DNA of 64,000 nucleotides, taken from positions 9,052,001-9,116,000 of the forward strand of contig JAZBRS010000011.1 of the NCBI GenBank assembly GCA_037176725.1, in the 5' to 3' direction. Under the pieces are notes generated by a model. The model was given only the letters and a program-made list of their open reading frames with translations. It searched no databases and was not told the DNA's origin. Positions within the stretch are counted from its first letter, which is position 1. Each line of letters starts with the position of its first letter. Source of the DNA: Posidonia oceanica (taxonomy: Eukaryota > Streptophyta > Magnoliopsida > Alismatales > Posidoniaceae). Shown here piece after piece: positions 34,601 through 44,735 of the stretch. A program made the position numbers and the translations under genes.

Positions 34601-35533
34601 GCCGAGGGGATCTACCCAAGGGAGGCGGAAAATAAAAAACCTGATATGCCTAGGGGAAGACCCAAGGGAGTCAAAAATAAAAACTTGACGTGTCTAGGGG
34701 AAGACCCTAGGGAGTCGAAAATAACAACTTGACGTGCCTAGGAGAAGACCCTAGGGAGTCGAAAATAAAAACTTGACGTGTCTAGGGGAAGACCCTAGGG
34801 AGTCGAAAATAACAACTTGACGTGCCTAGGGGAAGACCCTAGCGAGTCGAAAATAAAACTTGACGTGCCTAGGGGAAGACCCTAGGGAGTCGAAAATAAA
34901 AACTTGACGTGCCTAAGGGAAGACCCTAGGGAGTCGAAAATAAAAACTTGACGTGCCTAAGGGAAGACCCTAGGGAGTCGAAAATAAAAACTTGACATGC
35001 CTAGGGGAAGACCCTGGGGAGTCGAAAATAAAAACTTGACGCGCCTAGGGGAAGACTCGAGGGAGTCGAAAATAAAAACTTGACGTGCCTAGGGAAAGAC
35101 CCTAGGGAGTTGAAAATAAAAACTTGACGTGCCTAGAGGAAGACCCTAGGGAGTCGAAAGGCCTAGGGGAAGACCCTGGGGAGTCGAAAATAAAAACTTG
35201 ACGTACCTAGGGGAAGACCCTGGGGAGTCGAAAATAAAAACTTGACGTGCCTAGGGGAAGACCCTGGGGAGTCGAAAATAAAAAATTGACGTGCCTAGGG
35301 GAAGACCCTAGGGAGTCGAAAATAAAAACTTGACGTGCCTAGGAGAAGACCCTAGGGAGTCAAAAATAAAACTTGACGTGCCTAGGGGAAGACCTTGGGG
35401 AGTCGAAAATAAAAACTTGACGTGCCTAGGGGAAGACCCTGGGGAGTCGAAAATAAAAACTTGACGTGCCTAGGGGAAGACCCTAGGGAGTCGAAAATAA
35501 AAACTTGACGTGCCTAGGGGAAGACCCTAGGGA
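34601..35533. repeat. Tandem array D, 44-bp unit with CCTAGGG/CCCTAGG hairpin
   Basis: About 21 units; each reads AAAATAAAAACTTGACGTGC followed by CTAGGGGAAGACCCTAGGG. The second half is a hairpin with a 7-bp stem and GAAGA loop. Some units have one arm changed to CCCTGGG, and one unit (35160) is shortened. Arrays of this kind downstream of pol are known for Tat/Ogre elements. Confidence 0.9.
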
Positions 35534-35619
35534 AAAGAAAAGGATACTCTTTGGCCTAGCTTGCTTTGTTGACCCGGTGTGCTCCGGGTTTCTTTTCTGC
35601 TCTCAATTCTACTTTGCCT

Positions 35620-35710
35620 CGTTGGACGCTTGATTCTCAGCGTTCAATGTTGGACGCTTAAAGCATCGCGGCTAACGTTGGACGGCATTACGGCCACGTA
35701 TAACATCGCG
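35620..35710 (+). repeat. GACGC stem-loop modules upstream of PMD gene 1
   Basis: GTTGGACGCTTGATTCTCAG is followed by CGTTCAATGTTGGACGC and then CTAACGTTGGACGGC. These are arms of the same module type as in the LTRs. A TATA-like box follows about 95 bases downstream. Confidence 0.6.
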
Positions 35711-35803
35711 AGGCAGGCTGCTGTCCTTCCTGTTTGGGCATCACGGTTTTGGCAGTAAATTCCCAATCTTCCCTGGATTTTCATTCTGATGATGTTCCAC
35801 GGC

Positions 35804-35812
35804 CTATATTAG
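35804..35812 (+). promoter_or_regulatory. TATA-like box of antisense PMD gene 1
   Basis: CTATATTAG lies about 100-200 bases before the likely first exon of PMD gene 1 and downstream of the module cluster at 35620-35710. It is weaker than the boxes of the other two PMD genes. Confidence 0.4.
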
Positions 35813-35909
35813 ACCTCCTCTTGGCTTGGATCTCGTAGTTCAAACATCTATCTTCCTTCCCTTATTGATTTTGCTTGCTAGGGCTTGTGCTTCTCCTCTT
35901 GGATTTGAA

Positions 35910-37238
35910 TGATATCCCACGACATGCTTTCCAGGTGGTCGTCTTCTCCTCTCCTTCTGACATGAAGTAACTCCGGCTAGAGGCCATACCCAACCATTTG
36001 GCAAACCTGTTGGTGCATGAGAAGGTACTCCCCGTTTGCATCTTTTCCGTATATTCCCATTTTCGCACTTCTGCTGATTTTTCTTTACTTCATAGCCTCT
36101 ATCTTCTGCCAACAACGACCGGGACTCGAAAGCCTATCAGTTGGACTAGGTTCAACAATTCCGTTCTTGGGCTTTGAAGAAGTACCGGGAATGCTTGGAG
36201 GAGGCTGGTCTCTGTCAGGCCCTTCGCTAGTTGCGGTAGCCTGTTGACTGGAAGGCACTCTTCGGCCTCTACGGGCTGTGGAATCCCTTGACCCATACAT
36301 TCTTTTCTTCTGTTGGGGAATTGACCATTCTCTTGAAGGAGGTGAGCGCCCTCCTAGGTACTCGGCATGCCGACCCATCCATTTACTGCAGGGAGGCCTA
36401 CCTTCTGCTGATCGGGGTGGTAGGCTCTTTTTCCCTAAACCGCATCTTCGGCTCTGTTGTTGTGCCGGAGGATCTAGTGCTGGATGGTTGTATCAAACTC
36501 TCCTCTCTGTGGAAATTTTTCTATAAACAGCGCGACAGCATCTGCTCCGAGGCATCTTGCTTGGAATGTGTCTTCATCCTGATCGGGGGATTGGTGCTCT
36601 TTCCAAATGAAGCTTTGACTATTAGTGCCTACTACGCCGAACTCATGTGCATCTGCGTGCGCAACCAAGAGAAGTGTTTGAGTCAATCTGTTTTGGCTTT
36701 TACCATCCGGGGCCTATCCAGTGCTTGTCTCGGGGGGCCATTCTTTGGCTCGCCGTTCCTTGTTCTGCGTTGGCTGGAGGAGCACTTTCTTCTACCTGCT
36801 TTTGATGCTAGCCTTCCCTTGGAGGAGCTTATTCGCCGTTTTTGCACTTGCGAGGTCAAGTCCCAGATGGACTCCTTCAATCCTCCCTCGTCTTTCAGGA
36901 CAGTATCTGACCCGGAGTATTTCTTGACACTGACTAGGGCGACCGAATTTGTGAGGTACAACCCTCAGCGTTGCTTCTCGATGCTGGGGACTCCACGGGC
37001 TATACCACCCTTGCTGCGCTTCTCTGATATGATTCTTCCGTGTTTGAGGGACACTCCCAGGGACATCATCTACGTCTTCTATCAGGCTGGTATTTGGGAT
37101 GGGAAGGGGCGAAACCGAGTCCTTTCTGCATGGGAGAATTCGAATGCGGATCGTGAAGCCATCTCTCTTGCAACTTATGATGCTTGGTACGAGGGCGTGT
37201 GTCCTAAATTGTTCATTGAATTTCCTTCAAAAAGATAG
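35910..37238 (+). pseudogene. PMD gene 1, antisense to element 3 (two exons, three stops)
   Basis: A plant mobile domain protein, the family found in DNA transposons and captured by some retroelements; its biochemical role is unknown. Exon 1 ends at 36024 (GAAG before GTACTC) and exon 2 runs 36096-37238. The key segment WNPLTHTFFSSVGELTILLK with VSALLG is the PMD hallmark. Further on come a repeat-like second half (FVRYNPQRCFSMLG) and the end FIEFPSKR. In-frame TAG stops at 36147, 36228 and 36237 sit where tryptophans are expected. An AATAAA at 37272 follows the final stop. The long open part from 36288 codes 316 residues. It is homologous to PMD gene 3. Confidence 0.8.
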
Positions 37239-37271
37239 AAGATGTAGTTAGAAATGTATCCCTTATCATCA

Positions 37272-37277
37272 ATAAAA
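37272..37277 (+). terminator. Polyadenylation signal of PMD gene 1
   Basis: AATAAA stands 34 bases after the stop of PMD gene 1 on the same strand. Together with the TATA-like box and intron it completes the structure of a plus-strand gene. Confidence 0.5.
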
Positions 37278-37361
37278 TTTATCTCGTCTCTTTGGTCCAT
37301 ATTGAATGAATTTGTATGAATTGAATGAGAATATCAGAATTCAGAAAACTTCCCTGAACTT

Positions 37362-37518
37362 AAAGCGTTGTACGCCCAACATGGAGCGTCCAACGTTATA
37401 CGCTGGATATCCAGTGGCTAACGTTTTAACTCGCAAAACGTTGAACGCTAACGCTCACGCGTATAACACCTTTTCCTTCTCGAGGCGTTGGACGCTGGGA
37501 ATCACGTGTATAACGTTA
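37362..37518 (+). repeat. Cluster of stem-loop modules upstream of PMD gene 2
   Basis: At least three arm sets are visible: GCGTCCAACGTTATACGC, AACGTTGAACGC with ACGCGTATAAC, and GCGTTGGACGC with GTGTATAACGTT. The cluster ends six bases before the TATA box at 37524. It therefore occupies the core promoter region. Confidence 0.65.
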
Positions 37519-37523
37519 AAAAG

Positions 37524-37530
37524 TATAAAA
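37524..37530 (+). promoter_or_regulatory. TATA box of PMD gene 2
   Basis: TATAAAA is followed by a pyrimidine-rich leader and ATGs at 37629 (a short upstream frame) and 37710. It is the clearest TATA box of the three antisense genes. Confidence 0.6.
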
Positions 37531-37709
37531 CCCTCGTCCTACGCCACGAGTGGCCACTGATTTTCTTCTTCCCTTCTTCTCCGACGACAGTGAGCTGTCC
37601 GGCGAGCTTCTCCCTCACTCCGGCGACCATGGAGCAGCAAATCAGCCACTTTTACAACTGAGCGGCAAAACGGGCAAGGATCGGCCCCTCCCCCTTCGGC
37701 AAAACGGCA

Positions 37710-40700
37710 ATGGAGGCGGCGGCTAGGGCTGCTGCTGCGTGGGGGGACAGCGGCGGAAGCGGGGGGAGACGCCGGCGGACGCGTGGCAGGCGGCGGGGAG
37801 GCCGGGGCAGCGAGCTCGGCGGCGGGAGGGGCTGTTCCAGTGGCTGTGGTGGCTGGGCCGGCGGCTCTGGTGCCCAGGCTAGTTGCTGTGGTGGCCGTGG
37901 AGGCCGAGGTGGGCGTAGCGGACGTGGTGGGGGCTGGTGGTGTCGTGGCGATGCCCGGGGCGACGTCTGGTGGCGATCCCATGGTTGCAGGGGCGGAGAT
38001 GACGACCAGTGAGGCCACTGTGGGGGAGAGCTTTGGTTCCGGAGAGGCCGGAGAGTCGACGGCAGAGGCGGTCCCCAGTGCGAGCACTTCCCTCAGCTTG
38101 GGGGATTCCGAGGAGACGGTCTCAGAGGCGAGGTCAGTACAGATGAGGCAGGGCCCTCGGAGGTGCCCGAGGTGTGACCAGTTGACCCCTTTCTTGCGCA
38201 GTTTGGCGAGGACGACAGCTGGTGGCAAAACATGGTGGATTTCATCCAGCGGGAGGCGGAGGGTGTCACGAGGGATCCCCCGGACTACTGGCGGGAGGCG
38301 ATCCCCAGAGACGGGGTGCAGGCGTCGGGACCGCGTAGGGACGTGTCCCGATCAGAGTACGCCACTGCCACACTAGCCTCCAGAGGGCAGTATACATTTT
38401 CCACTCTTTTTTCCTTTATTTCGGTAAATTATTTCATCCGGGCTGATAATTTTCTTGTTTACTTGTAGAGTTGAGCACCGGCTGTGACCTGCTGCTACTA
38501 GGGGTCAGGTCCGCCGGTCCTACGCCTTGTTGGCTTCTTTCCAGCAGGAGCACCTGGATCGGATGGGGTTTGGGCGTTTCTTGTCCATTCCGGACTTTTC
38601 CCTCCGTCCGATGTTTCTAGAGGCGGTGGTAGAGCGGTGGAACTTTCGGACGAGCTCGATCGTGACCCGGGTAGGCGAGTTTGTCCTCTCACTTGAGGAC
38701 ATGGCGCGGTTGACTGGTCTCCGGATTACGGGCAGGCTAGTGACAGGGAGAGTGTGCCCGAGATACTCAGTTTTAGCGCAGGAGCTCGTAGGGCGCCAGT
38801 TAGCCATGAGCAGGGAGCAGCTCGTGGTGATTACCTCTGCGGTCTGCCGGGTGAGTGAGCTGGCGGAGACAGTTGAGGAACCAGGCGTGGAGGCTGATCA
38901 GCAGCTGCGAGCCTTCCTCTTGGTGCTGTTCGGGGAGGTGCTCTTCTCGCACTCCTCCTCGAAGCTCTCGGTGTGGTTTCTTCCCCTTCTGGCGGACCTA
39001 GAGCGTGTGGGAGAGTATGCTTGGGATGCGGCGAGCTTGGAGCACCTGTACTCCACCTTGTTTCGCTTCACCGACGGCAGTTCTCGCCAGCTGGGCGGGA
39101 ACTTGCCTTTCCTTCAGGTAAATCTGCATATTTAAGCTTGTATTGAATATTATATTCTTACTAATAGGCTTTCTTGTTTTGCATGCAGATGTGGGCGTGG
39201 GACCATTTTGCTTTTCTGCGCCCTGCCCCTCCTCCAGTTCCTCCTTCCGGTGTCCCTTTTCCCCGGGGACTATTTTGGGCTGCTGCTGAGCAAGCCCTCG
39301 AGCCTGCTAATGACAACCGCTATGTCGGTCGTCTACTTTTTGAGCTTCTTGTCCCGGCTTAGGTAACTTTTAATTTCAGCTTCTGTTTATTTGTTTATGC
39401 TGCTTACTGACATGTATTGCTCTTTTCAGGTGGCTTGGCGTCCCTATGCCGAGGGAGAGCACGCGGACGTCCCCGAGATTGCCCGTGATCGGGCCATTTT
39501 CGACCGAGAGGTATGGATCTACTGCTAGAACCACTGCCATTTCCAGCAGATCAGCAGGGCGGTACGGCAGCTAGGGCGTCTGCAGGCTCGGCCTTCTCCT
39601 TCTCCTCACCGGGTTTGGCGAGAGACACGTGGCGGGGGCAGCCGTGCTCACCACTGGGTAGACGTCTACGGCCCACAGCTTCTGGACTGGGCCCGTCGTG
39701 GTTCCCCTGCTCCGACGGACGCTTCAGAGGAGGATGAGGTGGACTGGGCTGCGTGGATAGACCGGGAGTCTTCCTCTCAGATGATCTTCCACCGGTCCCA
39801 CTTCCTTAGCGCGGGAACCTTCCTTTGGGGGACACCGATCCCGGGGAGGCAGTGGTTTCTCGTGCAGTCCTGTTGGAGGAGGTTCAGTCTTCTCGCACTC
39901 AACTGGCGATAGCGGTGAGCTTTTGAATTGCATTTTGTACATTGTTAATTCAATTTGGCTAATTGGCTTTCTTTCCTTTTGCAGCTCAAGACAGCCGATG
40001 AGCGGGCTCAGCAGGAGCGCCATTTGACCCAACAGCTCTCCACTCTGACCGGGGAGATTGACCGTCTACGGGCCTCCGCTTCTCAAGTATATTTTCACAG
40101 ATAGCTTTTGTAATTTGGATATGAATCGTGATTTGACTTGGATCTTCCTTTTCAGCCTTCGACCAGCAGTGCTCCACCTCCAGACTGCTCAGAGGAGATT
40201 TCCCAACTCCAGGAGAAGGTAAATATGCTTTCATTTCGTTTCTACTTTTGAAAACCTCTTGATACTGACACCATTGCTTGCAGGTTGCTTATCTAGAGGG
40301 CGAGCTGAGGGAGCGGGCTGGTGACTTTATAGCCGCCAACTCGGTCGGGAGGTTAGAGGAACTTGAGGGGACAGTCGCTGCTAGGAGTGCTCGGGTCCAG
40401 GAGCTGGAGCAGCAGGTGGTTGATAGGGACGCTGAGATTGCCCAGTCTCAGGCGGTATAATTTAATTTGATGCTTCTTCATGCCCTTTATGTCCTTGCTC
40501 GTATCTGACATTTGGATTGTTTCCCTCCTCAGAGCATGGCAGAGACTATTTCCCAGCTTGAGTTCGAGCTGGGGCACTACCGGAGGTTCGCCTTTACTGC
40601 CGGTGTTAGGCTCGGGGTGTCTGTTCCTCTTGTGTCGAGCCACCGGTCGGGTAGCCACTCCCGGTCTATTTCCAGGGCCCTGTCAGGTACTTCAGTTCGA

Positions 40701-40832
40701 CAGTCGTCTCGTCCCCTACTGCCCATTCTCCAGCTCCTACTCCTACTCCTGCTCCAGTTTCTGCTCTGGCTCCTGAGGGTGAGGGAGAGAGTGCTCCCTA
40801 GCTTTTTGTACTTCAAGGGTATGCCCCAGTGA
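37710..40832 (+). pseudogene. PMD gene 2: PMD plus coiled coil, about nine exons, antisense to element 3
   Basis: The GC-rich N-terminal part is low in complexity. An exon with SWWQNMVDFIQREAEG follows a CAG acceptor near 38209. The PMD exon (about 38480-39117) has the domain core VERWNFRTSSIVTRVGEFVL and LEDMARLTGLRITG. Later exons, all with GT/AG borders, are 39189-39362, 39430-39914, 39985-40086, 40156-40218, 40284-40454 and 40533-40830. The last four code heptad-rich sequence (LTQQLSTLTGEIDRLRASAS; EISQLQEK; VQELEQQVVDRDAEIAQ), so a C-terminal coiled coil for dimerisation is likely. Stops after LLVPA (39360) and in WIYC (about 39525), plus a frame change in exon 39430-39914, make this copy inactive. 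Confidence 0.75.
38480..39117 (+). pseudogene. PMD domain exon of PMD gene 2
   Basis: It codes a continuous stretch from LLASFQQEHLDRMGFGRF to NLPFLQ, ending at a GTAAAT donor. The region from about residue 20 onward is the aminotransferase-like plant mobile domain. The exact acceptor is unclear because a TGA lies in the same frame just upstream; CTACTAG near 38503 is my preferred one. Confidence 0.7.
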
Positions 40833-41279
40833 CTTTGTAGAATAATTGTACATTTTGAAATGATATATATTTCTACACACTTAGTAAACTTGTCAAATAC
40901 TTCTTTTAAATTACCTTTCCCAAAGCTAAAGTGAACTTAAGTGACCAATATGGTAAAATAATGGCCCTTAATTCAAATTAACTTGAAACCAGCATATTCA
41001 AGTGAAATAGTATGTAAATGACATAGTTATATGGAAAGATTTCACCTGGGAGCTTAAGAATTGAATTTTGAAGTCGTCGTCGCCTTAATGAGCTGTTAAC
41101 TTGATGAAACGAGCAACCAGCGATTTCGACTAGCCCAGATGTCCAAAAAAATATGAAACCAACGCTCGCACGTGTATTTCAACTTAGTTAAGCCTCTGGA
41201 ATGGGCAAAACGGGCGAATGCAACTCAATCACGGATCAGACGGTGATCCAACCAAGTTCAGTGACTTAAGTCACTGATA

Positions 41280-41425
41280 AAACGTTATACGCCTCGGATG
41301 GCGCGGCTAACGTTATCCGCTTCAACCTCTGTGTCCAATGCTGGTAGCTGCTGTAAACGTTATACGCCTCAGATGGCGCAGCTAACGTTGGACGTGCAGA
41401 GTCTCGCATACAACGAAGCGAGCCT
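41280..41425 (+). repeat. Stem-loop modules upstream of PMD gene 3
   Basis: Two diverged copies of one unit stand 75 bases apart: ACGTTATACGCCTCGGATGG (41282) and ACGTTATACGCCTCAGATGG (41357). Each runs on into GCTAACGTT(A/G). A TATA box follows at 41527. Confidence 0.65.
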
Positions 41426-41526
41426 AGAAAATTTTCTTTCCTTTCCTGTTCTTGGCTAATCTTTCGGAATGCTTGCGAAATTTTCTCAATGTCCGCGTGA
41501 AAGATTTCCGACGATCCTCCTGTGCT

Positions 41527-41532
41527 TATAAA
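41527..41532 (+). promoter_or_regulatory. TATA box of PMD gene 3
   Basis: TATAAA stands about 107 bases before the ATG at 41634, with a pyrimidine-rich leader between. Spacing and strand fit a promoter for PMD gene 3. Confidence 0.55.
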
Positions 41533-41633
41533 GACTTGGCTACCCCTTTGGTTTTTTCATGCATACTTGCTCTTTTCCCTTTCCACTGATTTCTTCCTTA
41601 TTTTTGCTTCTTCCTTCCTTCTTTTTTGCTTTC

Positions 41634-42974
41634 ATGGCTTCTAGCTCAGTCTCCAATGTCTTCATGCACAACAAGAAGGGGGTCGTAAAACCTTTGGAAG
41701 AGATTGAAGGGCATATGATGTCCCTTATCAAGACGGGAAAGGTATGATCTTCTTCATTGGTCCCTTCACACTCTTTTTGTTCCTCATGCTTCTGAACTTC
41801 TTTGCAGGAAATTCTCAACTTCACCAAGACACCTTGCTTTGACAGTGATTTTCCCTACTACTCCACTTGAGTGAAGGATTTTGTGCTCTGGGCTCGGGAG
41901 ACGAAATCTGTTTTGGCCCGTACGTGCTTTGATGGACTTCTAGATTTGTTGGGCACAAACTTGGATTGGCCCCTGCTTCACGCCTCAAGCGCCTTCTGGA
42001 GTCCTGAAACTCATACTTTCTTCTTTGGGGGTTGTGAGGCAACAATCCTAGTGGAGGATGTTCACAGCTTGCTTGATGTAACTCAGATTGGAGCGGCCCG
42101 ACCAGATATTGACTTCCCATTGCCATACGAAACAGCGGATATGCAAACATATATAGACCGTATCTTCACCCTTCCGCCTACCTTCCCAGTGATCAGAGGT
42201 CGCAGACTCAACTTGGTGCATTTGTACTTTAGCTTCCGGTGGATTGAGGAATTTGCCTCTCAGGATCAGCTGTTGGTGTGTCTGCATTTACTAATTGGAG
42301 GCCTCACTTTATTTGTCACCAAGGATTTCTCCTTGGATGTCTACCATACTGAGTTTTTGATAGGCCTTACTGAGCATTTCTGGCGCTCTCCTTCAGTGGC
42401 CATTCTTGCTGCCACATATCTTGGCCTGACCAGTGTTTCCATTGGAAGGGACTTTGTAGGCTCTCATTTCCTTCTTTTCAAGTGGCTGCAGGTCCATTTC
42501 CCGAGGCTTGGGCCCGTGAAGACAGATTTGATTGAGGAAAGGGTTTGCACTTTGTCTGCTGCCCCTATTGATATTTCCGCGCCTTCCACGTCCCTTTCTC
42601 ATAAGCATTAGGCACAAGGCTCTTCAGTTGAGTTGGAGCTGATAGGGCCTACCCACTTTGTAGTGTACAACTCCCATCGTTGCTTTGAGATGTTGGGGCA
42701 GAAGAAAGGGGTGCCGCCTCGGTTGAGCTTTATTACTCGTATTCGGGTTCGGGAGCGTAGTCTTCCATCTGATGCAGTAATGGTGTACTACATTCGGGCT
42801 CTCTGGTCGTCTCTGGACCGCCATGATGATTCAGAGGGGCCATCAACTACTCCTTGCTACCTACCACGGGAGGATGTGCATTGGAAGTGGTATTCGAAGC
42901 TACTGCCCAAACCCGAGGAATGGGTTGAAGCAACGGGCGTGCTGCGCAGAAAAAGGAAGAAGATGGTTAGATAG
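41634..42974 (+). pseudogene. PMD gene 3, antisense to element 3 (two exons, two stops)
   Basis: Exon 1 (41634-41741) codes MASSSVSNVFMHNKKGVVKP to KTGK and ends at GTATGA. Exon 2 starts at 41808 after TTTGCAG. The PMD core is FWSPETHTFFFGGCEATILV with EDVHSLLDV. A TGA at 41868 and a TAG at 42609 interrupt it; the first stands where tryptophan is expected (YYST, stop, VKDF). After the second stop the frame continues with FVVYNSHRCFEMLGQKKGVP, matching PMD gene 1, and ends in a basic tail RRKRKKMVR. Same intron position and layout as gene 1, so the two are duplicates. Confidence 0.8.
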
Positions 42975-43149
42975 GCAATCATTGTAATTTTGATTTTTGG
43001 GGACCATGTATCTTTTCAAGGGAATTAATACACATATTTCATTTTTCATCTTTGTTCATGTGTTTTGGATTATTCTGAGTTCAGAAATACTCCCTGGTGA
43101 CTTTGATGTTTGCTCAAAAGCCTTCTGCCCAACAATCTGTAGTTTAAGT

Positions 43150-43290
43150 CACAGTTAAAACGTAAGACGCTCAAACTGGCACTTATAACGTATGACGCAG
43201 AATATCAGGCGTCCAACATCCCTGTGTTGATCGTTATACGCTTCAGATGACGCGTCTAACGTTGGACGCTGATATTTGCTCATTTAACGC
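43150..43290. repeat. Stem-loop modules between PMD gene 3 and the integrase spacer
   Basis: AACGTAAGACGCTC, ACGTATGACGCAG, GGCGTCCAACATCC, CGTTATACGCTTC and GCGTCTAACGTTGGACGC occur within 140 bases. They are downstream of PMD gene 3 rather than at a promoter, so modules are not restricted to promoters. Confidence 0.6.
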
Positions 43291-43529
43291 TCCTAGGTTG
43301 TTTTCCTGCATTACCCTAGCAAATTTGTTAGCCCATCTAAGGGGTATGATTGCCCCTAGTCCAAAGTGCCTTCCGGAAACTCAGAAACATTTTTAACATT
43401 TTGAAATTAGCATGGTCACAAGACACTTGGTAACAATCTATATACAATGCATACTTTAAGCAAACCTAATGCTATGACTGGGAAAGAAATTAAGAGAAGC
43501 TTAGATTTTGAATAACAAGTATTGGCCTC

Positions 43530-43735
43530 AGCTTTGTTATCTAAAGATGATATGCCAAACGAGGGACTGTCTCTTCTTGAGATCCTAGTCTTAGCTCGTA
43601 GGCGAATACCAAGCGACCGTCCTGAATATGAGGGGTCGGGTACGACGCGGAGTCGTAAAATGTCCTAGATTTCGCATCACTGGCCTTTACTTATTATCAG
43701 TTTCATGAGATGATGTTGGTTGGGTAAATTTTACT
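43530..43735 (-). other. Conserved post-integrase spacer of element 3
   Basis: The reverse complement matches 7330-7560 over most of its length. It includes TTTTACGACTCCGCGTCG, again similar to the Tat primer-site block. No frame is supported. Confidence 0.6.
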
Positions 43736-43739
43736 CTAT

Positions 43740-43960
43740 TCACTATTTTTGGATTTTTTTTATTTATCATTTTTTTGGATTTTTGATTTCATCATTTTTT
43801 TTTTTTTGGATTTTTGGCTTTATCATTTTTTTGGATTTTTGATTTTATCATTTTTTTGGATTTTCGATTTTATCATTTTTTTGGATTTTTGATTTTATCA
43901 TTTTTTTTGGATTTTTGGCTTTATCATTTTTTTGGATTTTTAATTTTATGGGGAGATGAA
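43740..43960 (-). repeat. T-rich degenerate tandem repeat (A-rich in sense)
   Basis: Units of the form TTTTTTTGGATTTTTGATTT repeat seven to eight times. The counterpart is the A-rich stretch at 7060-7330 in the other Tat-type element. The plus-strand frame across it (43814-44038) is an artefact of the repeat. Confidence 0.8.
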
Positions 43961-44735
43961 GAATCCTCCGGGAAGTTGGGAAAACTTGGGACCTCATGGT
44001 TGGAAAACCTTGACAGTTTGGTCCCTTGTGCATCCTAGAGTCAGAGAATACCACGAGCTTATTTTGGCACCTAACTGCCCGTAGACCTAGGCCTCTGCCC
44101 TTTGCCTCTAAGTGTTCAGTGCAGGATATGGGTAGAAGGAAAGTACATGCCATATCCTAAGATGTTGGTTGAAGATTTGAAGCCTAAACCCCTCATAGTT
44201 CAAAGTTGATTCCTACTGCACTTAGTATTCCCCAGCTTTTCTGTTTTTGACTCTTGGGCAACTTCTTTGCTGCCGCCTTTTCCACACTCTTTCTTTTCCT
44301 TGCTCATGGACAGCTTCTTTACTGCCTTCTTTTCTGACCCTTTTTGCTTTTTTTTCCCTAAGTATTTTGGCAAGTAGTCTCACTCATTCTGAGTGCTCGG
44401 TCAATTGATACTCGTTCTTTGACGAACTGAGACACTATTTCATTTGGTACATTCCCCTCTTTTCTGCGCTTCTAGGTTTTGGCCTTAGATGCCTATCCAA
44501 TTTGTATTAGGGTAACGCGCCTGACTCGAGGGTTGTGTGTAGACTTGTTATTCATGAATTGGGAGGGGGCTCCTTATGATTTGCCTCTATCTCAGTGTGG
44601 GACCATTTCCTTTCCTTCTCCCACAAGGTGTTTGTGGGGTGAGGCTAAGGCATGATTCCTAGGCTTCAACAGCAGAGGGCCCTTGAGCACGAGTAGTCTA
44701 ATGGCTTAGTGTGCATATCAAGGGTAGTACCTTTT
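43961..44735 (-). other. 3' spacer after integrase in element 3
   Basis: No gene is visible. Near its right side it shares the TTGxATATGCACACTAAGCCA stretch with 6310-6345 of the plus-strand element, which marks it as the immediate post-integrase region. Confidence 0.5.

Noticed and set aside
34047..34619. Long minus-strand frame of 190 residues full of Asn-Arg/Thr-Lys repeats, and two overlapping plus-strand frames
   Set aside because: All are translations of tandem array C; the unit length is close to a multiple of three in places and no start or domain is supported.
33181..35533. Possible CRISPR-like array
   Set aside because: The units are contiguous with no unique spacers, and the setting is a plant retrotransposon; these are minisatellites.
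37539..38228. Minus-strand frame of 229 residues opposite PMD gene 2
   Set aside because: GC-rich shadow with Ala/Pro/Thr runs; the plus strand has the exon structure and domain.
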